Source: Phlyctochytrium arcticum
Taxonomy: Eukaryota > Chytridiomycota > Chytridiomycetes > Chytridiales > Chytridiaceae
Reading direction: 5' to 3'
DNA length: 64,000 nucleotides
NCBI GenBank assembly: GCA_025602905.1
Contig: JAHLKI010000008.1
Location: forward strand, 1 to 64,000
The stretch's first letter is position 1. Each line of letters starts with the position of its first letter. The position numbers and the translations under genes were made by a program. Below the pieces are notes generated by a model, which had not been told where the DNA came from, made no database searches, and worked only from the letters and a program-made list of their open reading frames with translations. This document shows positions 35,043 to 43,865 of the stretch, piece after piece.

Positions 35043-38000
35043 TCATGTGTTCTCATCAATCACCGGAGGCCGGGCACGATAAAACATGACGCCGTTGGAT
35101 GACGACTCCCACGTAGTGGCATTCTTGCCGCGCGTCCCCCGCAGCCTGTTCTCCTTTTGCAATGCCCCCCTAGCCATCCTCAAAAATGTTGCTCCCTCCC
35201 GCTTGAGAGCTTGTAGCATTCTATAGTCCCGGAATTGGACCTGGAACTCAAGTCCGCGCCCGAATTCCGACAGCACTTTACAGATTTCGGTCATCTCTTC
35301 CTCAAACGTCTGATGGCAGTCGTTTGGATCACCGTCCTCAAGCTCCTCTTGCTCCCAATCCGATGTCTCCTCGTCGTCATCTTCGCCGTCCGCAGGGTCT
35401 TCTGCATCCAGGGCACAGCCCCCTGCCTCCGCCACCCCCTCCACATCACCTGGGCCACCCTCGTCGTCGTCGTCGTCGTCGCTGTCTTCCTCATCATCAT
35501 GGATGACACGCAGTGATGGGTGTTTCCAGTAGGGGGCTGTCCGCTGGCGCTTGACTTCCCAAAAGAAAACGACCGGCACCCGGCGCATTCGTTGTACGAG
35601 ATGCTTGCAGATTAGAAACCAATTAATGACAAAGGACGGGCAAGTACATTTCCATGCTTTTGCATCCGGCTTGTACTGATCATTGAGAGGCTGCGGCACC
35701 GCCGCTGTCTCCAGCTTCCGCCACATCTTTTTGAAGGCCTTTCTCCAAGATGGGGGATCCCTATACCGACTGACGTCGTTCTCTCCACTTAACAGGCTGT
35801 CCAATCTACGATGATAGGTAGGCCCCAGCTGAGTGACCAATATCCAAACCAGCAGATCGCACCGGGGCATGTGGAATTGGTGCAAAAAACCCTGCTTGAG
35901 ACGACTCCAACTGTAGCGGTAGGTGAGTTCGGCGTGCTGCTATTGTGGACATCAATACTCACTGGGCTTCAACCATCATCGTCGTTCTCAGCACAGGTAT
36001 TTCGTCATGGGCGCAACGCGCCCACAACCCCCATCGCCTGGCACGATACCAGTTTTCCCACAAATACGCCCAGACCTCGGGGAGGTCATTCGCCTCGCAG
36101 TACCTATACATTTGGGCAACAGCCCACCTTCGGATTCCCGCAGGTGCCGGGGCAGAGTATCCTGGGATCATTGGATGGGCGCAAAAGTGGTGCTCCATCA
36201 TCATTAAGACCTCCTCCCTGAGGTGAGCTGGACAGAATGTGCGGCAATCCCTCTTCTTTGCTTCATCGCTGCCCGATTCCCCTTCACTCTGCTCTTCCGC
36301 TTCCGGCTGTCGTGTGAAAGATAAATCTATAGCTGTATTGGTCTGTGAATGTGAGTTTTCACTCGCCGATATATCTGCGGTGACGGGCTGTGCTCGCATC
36401 GGCAATCGTATAAATATGGCGAATGGGTCCAGTTCCGCAACTGACTGAGACTCTAGCGGGTGATCGTCGGGTAAACCGCCCTCGTAGTCATCCGCATCCG
36501 TGTTGGATCCTGATGGCTTAAATGTGCGTTTGATGAATGGAAACTCATCATGGGCGCGGTCGGCGTGATATGCTGTTGTAGCAAGTTTTGTTTTTGACAG
36601 CCGGGTACGCACTGCCCGTTTGAGGTGCCAGAGGCAGAGACTGATTTTGGCCTGTGGCCAGACTTGTTTGCAACTTGCAATTTCCGCCATATCCTTGTCA
36701 ATGTGAATGAAAGTAAGACGGATGTCATACTCATCTCTGACCCGACGGCACCACTCTGCGAGTGCTTTTGTCCTCTTGCGCTGTTCTACCGCAGTTGCTG
36801 TAGTTAGAAGGCAGTAGCTGAGTGGGAATCCTGCACCATCGCATTCTGCCATTATCGTGTAAAGTTCTAGATGCTTGGAGTTGGTGTTATCTAAAATTGT
36901 CGAGATATGAGTGTCACAGTGCGGTACATTCTTAGCTAATATGGTACTACACGCGATAGGCATTTGACAATCAGTTTTGGTAGCTTACATGTTGCGTCCA
37001 TTGCAATCTCACGCGCTCGCCCGCTCAATTTCCCGGCAACTTCCTTCATCCCCCAAGCCAGCATTTCGACCCCCTCGGGCAGTCCATCAATTTTGAGGAT
37101 GTCGACAGAACCCCCATACTCGGCGAGCAGGATCTCAGCGGACTGCACTTGTAGGTCATGTCGCTTCCAGTGAACCTGACTCATTTGGCGCCATGCGGTG
37201 TGGAGTTGCGTAGCTGTAACCATGGGGAAGGCAGTCTGGACCTTCGCCACTAGGGCGGTCGGTTTCAGCCATCCCGCATGCTCTCTGATGAGATCCAATG
37301 CTCCCTCGGGCATTGATACATCTATGAAATGTGGATGATTGTTGACGTGCTTCAGTTTGACGGATATTTGCCAATTATGCTCAAGGCGTCGACAATTGAT
37401 AGTCAAGGAGCTTTTACAGAGAAAGCGTTTCATGCCAACATGCTCTCGGTTCTTGACACCAGGTTTCTGCGACGGCTTGGGTTGTTTCTTTCTTTCCGCG
37501 TCTTGGCTACAGAAGTACCGGGTGCGATGCCCCGCTGCCAGCTTTTTGTTGTCACGTACGCTGTATCCATGCTCAGTATGTGAGTTCTTGGAACGAGTAG
37601 ATTGAACTCACGTAAAACGGTAACCCGTCACATCCCAGATGTCCTTGGCCATCATCTTGACACGCTCGCGGTCGGATATGCCACTCTCGGCTGGTATGGA
37701 ACATGTTTCATGGAAAACAATTAGGTCTGGAGACGATTTCGCCACCTCATGTAAAGCAGAAAGCATACTCTGAGCAGAAGTATATGACGTCTGGCCCTTC
37801 ATAAATCTCAGATAAGAGAGTTTGACACTACCACAAAGGTCAACCCACCGCTTCGTCTTCATCGTCATCACCAAAGGTGTTACTGGATGGTCCATCTGAC
37901 TCTAACCTTGGGCTTTTCGCAGGAGGTTCCAGAGACGAGGATATGTTTTCTTTCGTGCGTTGCCGTCGCTTGTGTGTAGTGGTCCTGTTGAGCTCACGGC

Positions 38001-38088
38001 ATCTGTCGCAATTCTTGTGCTTTGAATTCTCGGGAATTGGAACATGGCAGTGCTTTCTACCACACTCCCTCGCAGGTTGCGGTGGCAT
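35043..38088 (-). CDS. Mutator-like (MULE) transposase with SWIM zinc finger, intact five-exon gene
   Basis: 928 aa. Exons (minus): 37849-38088, 37612-37790, 36989-37560, 35963-36890, 35043-35910; introns of 58, 51, 98 and 52 bp, all GT-AG and phase-correct. N terminus has Cys pairs (CGRKHC...NCDRC). Exon 3 holds a KRFLCK...HNHPH-like DNA-binding part. Splicing of introns 3 and 4 restores hallmark motifs: DATYNTN (Asp ~328, Tyr codon split) and VEAHWSRLK. Between them lie DKDMAEIASCKQVWPQAKISLCLWHLKRAV (second Asp ~395-397, C-W-H) and WAYLWENWY. The C-terminal part has the SWIM motif CTCPSFVINWFLICKHL and an acidic stretch of Asp/Glu. The whole frame is open, so the gene may be active or domesticated. 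No TIRs were found within a few hundred bases either side. Confidence 0.9.
35463..35512 (+). repeat. (CGT/CTC)n trinucleotide tract inside the transposase
   Basis: The run of CGTCGTCGT...CTCATCATC encodes the Asp/Glu-rich stretch of the transposase on the minus strand. Confidence 0.6.
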
Positions 38089-38430
38089 AGCGTCTCAAAA
38101 GAGATTTCACAAGAAGAATGTTTCCCCGGAGAACGTCGGAATACTGAAGAGATTAGAGATCTACTTCTCGGTGATTGTGTACCGTGCAAAGTCGTAGATC
38201 TCAAAAACAATTCACGCGTGACCCTACTTTGGCAATCTGACCCTTTTCGGCCAAAGTGCCCTGTCCGCAGTGGGGGAGAGCAGGGTCTGATTCTCCCCGC
38301 GCTGAACTCGCTTGATCTTCATCACGATGCAACCAAGAAGCTCATATATTGACTCCTGACACTGTTCCGCAAGCAGGCTTGGGTCGTTCGATCAAATCAG
38401 GCAAGAAATGTTTCGAAGGGCCACCCGCGG
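38089..38430. other. 5' flank of the transposase, no gene
   Basis: No TIR matching the other flank of the transposase was spotted; nothing else recognised. Confidence 0.4.
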
Positions 38431-39350
38431 TAAGATGTCGGCCGTCTCCATATTCTGCCGCCCGTGCCCTGTACAAGCGGAAAGCACCTGGATGCTTGGG
38501 TGGGGAGCCCGGACTGGCTGTACTTAACATACGGGTCAAGTGCGTCCTCCGGCCCCTGGCAGCGGGAGCGACTCACGAAGTTGTTTCACCTGTCCGATTG
38601 CGAAGTTAGCCTCATGAGGCGCGATCCAATCTCTTCTTGTACCGAGAATTCCGAAGAGCCCCATTAGTGGGTTGGGAGCCCGGACAGGTTGCACTCACTA
38701 TATTGGTCAAGTGCGTCTTCCGGCCCCTGGCAGCGGGAGCGTCTCTTGCATTTGTTCCACCTGTCCGGTTGTGAAGTTAGCCTCTTGAGGCGCTATCCGA
38801 TCCGGAGTTCTTTGGCACGGCGCTGGCAGCAGAGGTTGTGATGCTTTTTGAATTTCAATGCTAATCATATTTTGCGGTCGTTCAGAGCAAAGGCGCTTTC
38901 GGATTTGGAAGAATATGGAAAAGTCTGCCAAGGTCAGCATTGGCAGCTCCGTCCCTCCGTCAACTCAGTATGATGTTCGCTGTCCGAGCTATTAGCGGTA
39001 AGGTGTCTCCATAATCTGCCGCCCGTGCCCTGTACAAGTGGAAAGCACCTGGATGCTCTGGGTGGGGAGTCCGGACTGATTGTACCTACCATATTGGTGA
39101 AGTGCGTCTTCCGACCCCTGGCAGCGGGAACATCTCTTGCATTTGATCCACCTGTCCGATTGTGAAGTTAGCCTCGTGAGGCGCTATCCAATCCAGAGTT
39201 CTTTGGCACGGTGCTGGCAGCGAAAGTTGTGACGCTTTTGTCAGCTTCAATGCTAATCATGTTTTACTTCCTTTGTCTGTACTTAGGGGTTTTGAAGAAG
39301 ATGGAAAAGTCTGGCAAGGTCAGGATCGGTAGGTAGGTCAACTCAGTTTG
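38431..39350. repeat. Degenerate three-copy repeat block
   Basis: A segment with AAGTGCGTC-TCCG(G/A)CCCCTGGCAGCGGGA followed by CACCTGTCCG and GAAGTTAGCCTC occurs three times (about 38507-38625, 38671-38805, 39068-39195). A preceding block, TGCCGCCCGTGCCCTGTACAAG...AAAGCACCTGGATGCT, is present at about 38455 and 39017. A following block with GAGTTCTTTGGCACGG-GCTGGCAGC is present at about 38816 and 39196. Copies are roughly 80-90% alike. No coding frame spans them. Origin unknown; could be a satellite or eroded element. Confidence 0.75.
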
Positions 39351-39706
39351 ATGGTTGCTTTCTTCTAGCCGTTCCCTTGTCCCTCTCCCTGTATTCTTAC
39401 TACATTTTTTTATCCAAATTTAATATATTTTCTCAATCGGTTTTGATTTCCGCTGTTACTTTGAATGTTCTTCGTCCCTCCAGTACAAACTTCCTTTACA
39501 TACATACACTTTGTTTCCGCCTAAAATTCTTCACTCATCATTACATGGGAGTCCTTCCTCCATTATTTGTTCCAATTCTTGACTTGTTAGCTACCTTTGT
39601 CGGTGATAAACAGCTTGCCCACTCCAGAACGACCAAAATTGTATATTTTCCCTGAGCCTTCTCTTGTGTAAGAGAGAGGACATTGATCGGGAAAAAAAAG
39701 GAACTA
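39351..39706. other. AT-rich spacer, nothing recognised
   Basis: Pyrimidine-rich sequence with a chance frame only; holds the Pol III terminator of the first tRNA gene at its right end. Confidence 0.4.
39692..39699 (-). terminator. Pol III terminator (T8 on minus strand)
   Basis: A run of eight A on the plus strand, i.e. eight T on the transcribed strand sense, 7 bases beyond the 3' end of the first tRNA-Thr gene. Confidence 0.75.
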
Positions 39707-39778
39707 TGCCCGCACCAAGGATCGAACTTGGGATCTTCTGTTTACAAGACAGACGCGATACCACTTCGCCATACGGGC
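39707..39778 (-). tRNA. tRNA-Thr (anticodon UGU), copy 1
   Basis: The minus strand folds as a complete 72-nt cloverleaf. Acceptor GCCCGTA/TGCGGGC (one G-U), D stem GCGA/TCGC, anticodon stem TCTGT/ACAGA with loop CTTGTAA giving anticodon UGU (reads ACA, Thr), T arm CCAAG-TTCGATC-CTTGG, discriminator A. No intron. The internal B box is GTTCGATCC. Followed by a T8 terminator. Identical to the copy at 40498. Confidence 0.95.
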
Positions 39779-40019
39779 TGGTGAAATTTCAAAGATTTGT
39801 CGGCGTAAATATTGCTTCCCGTCTTGATCGCTTCTCCACGTCGAACTCCCCCACTTTTCTTAATCCACCTCCTTTGCTAGTTACTTTCTGTCCAAATAGG
39901 TTTCTTCTTTTTACCTTTCCTTGACTCAAACCTGTCTCCTTCCATTAGTACAAAGCTTCCTCTATCTTTTCGTTCATGTGCGCTAGTTTTCTCTCAATGG
40001 TAACATACCCTTCACGCCA

Positions 40020-40450
40020 TAGTCACCCAAATTATCATCGTTTCTTTCGATAAAGCTGCTCTTTTTGTTCAAAAAAGGAGGACGTCCAACATTTCTCATT
40101 CCATTGTCACCAATATCATCATTATTTTCGCCGATGGGATCGCTTTTTTGTGCCATATCTGTTCTTCAAGTTCTTCATAAGAGGGAGGACATCCAACATT
40201 CAGTCACCAAACTTATCACTATTTGTTCCGATGAGGATCATTTCCTCAAAGCTGCTCTTTTTGTATTAGAAGGAGCATGTCCAACAGACTCACTCCACAG
40301 TCACCAAAATCATCATGGTTTCATATCTGCTCCTCCTGTAAGAGGGACGACATCCCACATACTCACTCCATATAGTCGCCAAAATTATTATTATTTTCTC
40401 CGATGAGGATCGTTTTTTTCTCATATCAGGAAGGACGTCCAACAAAAGAA
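40020..40450 (+). repeat. Degenerate tandem array between the tRNA genes
   Basis: A motif (A/G)AGGA(C/G)-(A/G)(C/T)(G/A)TCCAACA followed by (CTCACTCC)..GTCACCAAA-TTATCA-TATTT-TCCGATGAGGATC recurs at about 40075, 40180, 40270, 40338 and 40428, spaced 70-105 bp. A related fragment lies beside the first tRNA (about 39672). No coding potential. Confidence 0.7.
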
Positions 40451-40484
40451 GATGGCCAAAACGAGAGCAAAAAGGTCACAGATC

Positions 40485-40491
40485 AAAAAAA
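40485..40491 (-). terminator. Pol III terminator (T7 on minus strand)
   Basis: Seven consecutive A on the plus strand just beyond the 3' end of the second tRNA-Thr gene. Confidence 0.75.
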
Positions 40492-40497
40492 TGGATG

Positions 40498-40569
40498 TGC
40501 CCGCACCAAGGATCGAACTTGGGATCTTCTGTTTACAAGACAGACGCGATACCACTTCGCCATACGGGC
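40498..40569 (-). tRNA. tRNA-Thr (anticodon UGU), copy 2
   Basis: Identical over all 72 nt to the gene at 39707-39778 (same cloverleaf, anticodon UGU, discriminator A), followed by a T7 terminator. Its flanks are only loosely similar to those of copy 1, so the genes were duplicated and flanks have drifted or been rearranged with the array between them. Confidence 0.95.
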
Positions 40570-40789
40570 TTGTGGAATTTTCATAATCTGATGGCGTACA
40601 GAACCATGTTGTTGTCGTCCGTTTCGATGGCGGAGAGTACTGTACGGTATCGTCGGTCGAAGTCGGAGTGCAGACATCCCTGCGGACAGCCTTTCCTCGA
40701 CACAAGAGAAGAGACACACTCCGCGGTCTTTATACCGGACCCGACATAGGACTCGTCGACCGTAACTTGCCCGAAAAACCGCTCTCCTC

Positions 40790-42406
40790 ATGGGCAGGAT
40801 CCAATCGCGATTGCTGTCCTTGCTAACCTACATCCAAGTCCTATCCTACCTTGTCCTGGTCCCATTCACCAAAGTCGAAGAGTCCTTTCACCTCCAGGCC
40901 ACCCACGATATCCTCCACTACGGCCCACTGAACCTGACCCACTATGATCACTTTGCGTTCCCGGGCGTTGTCCCAAGATCGTTTACCGTCCCTGTTCTCA
41001 TATCGAGTATACTGGCACCGTTGACGGTTGCGTGGCCGGTTCGGGAGTATGGACTGATGTATCAAGTACTGACGCGAGGACTGGTTGGAGTGGGAGTTGC
41101 ATGGGCTACCAACCGGGTGCGAAGAGCGGTTGGTCGTGAGTTTGGGGGTGAGGTTGAGCGGTTCATGGCGATCGTTGGACTGGTGTGTGTTCAAATGGGA
41201 TATTGGGCAAGCAGGACGGTGGGCAACGTGTTTGCTCTTGCGGGAGTCATGTACGCCATGAGCGAATGGATTGGACAACCGAGAATGACGAGACGAGGGA
41301 TATTGATGCTGATCTTTATATCGGCTGTGATTCGCTGTGATGTGACTCCACTGGCCATCTTTCTATTATTGTCAAACCAAGTCTCGGCCCCGAGACCCAT
41401 CTTTCCGCAATTGAAGTTTTGTCTGGCGGCTTCCGTCGGATGCATTGTCTGGACAACTCTGCTCGACACTTACTTTTGGGGCCATCTGACTTGGCCCGAA
41501 CTCACAGTTCTGCGGTTCAACACCATCCAGGACGGATCAAGAGCTTATGGGACCTTACCATTTCACGCCTATTTTACCAAGCTCATTCTAAATTTGGCGC
41601 CGCTGTATTGGCTGGGATTCTGGGCGGTGGCAAGGGATGGACGGGTGAGAAAGTATATGCTCCCGTTTTGGGGGTTTATCGGGCTGTACTCTGCGTTGCC
41701 GCATAAGGAATGGCGGTTTGTCATGTATGTTTTGCCAATGGCCGCATTAGCCACATCCGTCTCTCTCGTTTCGTTGCTCCGGTGGTCTTCATCTCAGACA
41801 CAGCCATCACGGACCACTGGCCCTTCTATAAGATTGATCGTGTCCCGGCTACCCTTCCTCATCCTCCTTCTTCAATTCATGTTTACGCCGCTCTACCTCC
41901 ACATTTCATCCTGGAATTACCCAGGAGCCCACGCCCTCCACACCCTCCACTCCCATCTCCACTCTTTACCATCACCACCAAAAACAGTCAACCCCCATAT
42001 CCATATAGGAGTATCCGCAGCCATGACCGGAGTCACGAATTTCTTATACCAATACCCCGAGTCTGCCTACGACAAGACCGAGTACGCTGACCCCATGATC
42101 CCCTTCATCAGTAATACATCATTTACCCATCTCATCACAACCACTCCACCGACCCCCTCACTATCCCATACCTGGAAATGGATATCCACCATCCAATCCT
42201 ACGCAGGAATCTCCGTCTCGCTGCCCTCTTTACCTCACCTTTTAACCAACGCCCTCAAAAACCCGACATCGTTTGGTGTTGTGACAGGGGTGGATGGGGA
42301 AAGGGCAGGATGTGTTTTGACTGGATGGAGAGTGGGTGGACTCATACTGCCGTTACGTATCCGGTACTGTGACGAATTGTATATTGTTGAGCGAATACAG
42401 TCATGA
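40790..42406 (+). CDS. ALG12: Dolichyl-P-Man:Man7GlcNAc2-PP-dolichol alpha-1,6-mannosyltransferase
   Basis: ER-lumenal step of lipid-linked oligosaccharide assembly: adds the eighth mannose using Dol-P-Man. Intronless, 538 aa, GT22 family. Near the N terminus is the family motif TKVEESFHLQATHDILHYG, then YDHFAFPGVVPRSF, which is characteristic of ALG12 (ALG9 and PIG-B/GPI10 differ here). Multiple hydrophobic helices follow, with PHKEWRFVMYVLPM (conserved HKE-RF) at about residue 304. The hydrophilic C-terminal third forms the lumenal domain. ATG at 40790 gives a standard N terminus. Upstream tRNA-Thr is on the other strand 220 bp away. No sign of damage. Confidence 0.93.
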   Translation: MGRIQSRLLSLLTYIQVLSYLVLVPFTKVEESFHLQATHDILHYGPLNLTHYDHFAFPGVVPRSFTVPVLISSILAPLTVAWPVREYGLMYQVLTRGLVGVGVAWATNRVRRAVGREFGGEVERFMAIVGLVCVQMGYWASRTVGNVFALAGVMYAMSEWIGQPRMTRRGILMLIFISAVIRCDVTPLAIFLLLSNQVSAPRPIFPQLKFCLAASVGCIVWTTLLDTYFWGHLTWPELTVLRFNTIQDGSRAYGTLPFHAYFTKLILNLAPLYWLGFWAVARDGRVRKYMLPFWGFIGLYSALPHKEWRFVMYVLPMAALATSVSLVSLLRWSSSQTQPSRTTGPSIRLIVSRLPFLILLLQFMFTPLYLHISSWNYPGAHALHTLHSHLHSLPSPPKTVNPHIHIGVSAAMTGVTNFLYQYPESAYDKTEYADPMIPFISNTSFTHLITTTPPTPSLSHTWKWISTIQSYAGISVSLPSLPHLLTNALKNPTSFGVVTGVDGERAGCVLTGWRVGGLILPLRIRYCDELYIVERIQS

Positions 42407-43192
42407 CTCTCCTCTTTTTGGTTATATACCGTTTTGAATATCTGCTTGGAATGTGCCTGATGGGAAGGGTTACGATCTCGATCTTTACATGTACCAATTA
42501 TGCCAATATCCCACCATTCTTTGTCTGCTTCCAAAGGATTTTCAGAATATTCCTTGCATATCCAGCAGCACTTATACAAGCACATTAGGCCGCACTTCAT
42601 CACATGTTTATTACCACTGTTCAGAAACTCTTTCCGTTCTCAAAAACGGTAAAACTCAACATAAAAAAACAACCATCTGGGTCACATAATGGCCAGGATA
42701 AATAAAGAAAGTCGGGGAAAACGTTTTCCGACACTGCGCATATCTATTCCAAACGCGTCGTCCGCGGTTCCCACGCCCGCAATATCCACAGGTCCAATAC
42801 GCGGACGCGCTTACCATGGCGGACTGAGAACGTGTACGATGAAGTCACTTTCCAAGGCGGGGGTTTTCTGTCCCCGTTTCATATACCAGAATCATGAGAT
42901 GCGTACAATCAATCAAAAAACATACTTTCAACTCTTCCTCACAAAAAAAAAGAAGCCCACCACACCTCTTACACATTCAACATATAATCAAACTCAATCT
43001 ATAGCGCAATGCAGACATACACCTATGACTTTCTCAATTGAACAATCATTCTGGACCGTGCGTGAATTCTTATTCTTATTGGTAATGGATAATATGTACA
43101 AATGTAAGGGTAACGATTAGAGTTTTCACACATCTCGAACTTCAACTTCTTCGTTCACCAAAAGAAAGTTGTAGTTCGAGGTGCATGAGTAC
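42407..43192. other. Intergenic, no gene
   Basis: 3' flank of ALG12, then sequence with a 144-codon chance-like frame (42689-43120) lacking any recognisable feature. Confidence 0.45.
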
Positions 43193-43865
43193 CTAACGTC
43201 CGCTGCGTACCCAGCTACTCAGTGACCGTGATAGTCTGTAGGGTCCCGGCTTGATATCTGATTGAGGTGGTTCATTAGCAACCGTAGCGCTGCGCTTCAA
43301 TCGTCGGGTCTTGATACATCCCACAATTATCCCCGCAAAGAGCACCATCGCCCCCAGAGCTGCACCTGACGCTATTCACGGAATGTTATCTACTGGGTTG
43401 AGGGACCGGGCGACTCCTTTCAGAGCAGCATCCCGGGCTTCGGCTACTTTAATGCAGCACGGTTCAGAGGGGGTGAGGGTACAAAAGGTGGTTGCTTGGG
43501 CGGTTGTTGAGAACCCACAAGTTTGCTGATCGGATACCAGACCAGGGGCACAAAAATCATCTGTCTTCAACGAATTACAAAAAAATCGCGTAGGGGGACT
43601 TTTATGGGTCGGCGATTAGTCGGTTGGTTTGGGGTGTAGCGGGGGGTGAAGCATCACAAGCCGTTGAATTCCGGAAGATGGCGGCCAGGGATTCAACGAA
43701 TTGTGTACATTGGGCTTTACAAAGCGGTTTAATCCCCGGAATCTTCGAATCATCACACCCCGACAACTGAAGTCTGGTCCTCTGCTCAAGTTTTAGCCCA
43801 TACATATAGCCCAAATATGTAAGTTTCACCCGACTGCATTCAATTGACCCAATTTCTTTTACCAA
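43193..43865 (-). pseudogene. Cys-rich single-pass membrane protein, broken
   Basis: Three minus-strand pieces fit one protein. The first, 43602-43865, has CDDSKIPGIKPLCKAQCTQFVESL. The second (43376-43570) has DDFCAPGLV...TFCTLTPSEPCCIKV. The third (43193-43375) encodes a hydrophobic segment ASGAALGAMVLFAGIIVGC and a basic tail KTRRLKRS. The pieces are separated by a stop near 43602 without a convincing intron and by a TGA at 43376-43378 in the same frame as the TM segment, where TGG (Trp) would restore reading. The spaced cysteines before a TM segment suggest a secreted/surface ectodomain. No family recognised. Errors in homopolymers (C5 and T7 runs nearby) could also explain the breaks. 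Confidence 0.45.

Noticed and set aside
36239..36807. Small plus-strand frames within 36-38 kb
   Set aside because: All are shadows of the spliced minus-strand transposase exons.
43193..43865. Annotating this as an intact gene with two introns
   Set aside because: The TGA at 43376 would need an intron of about 14 bases, and no adequate donor lies near the stop at 43602.
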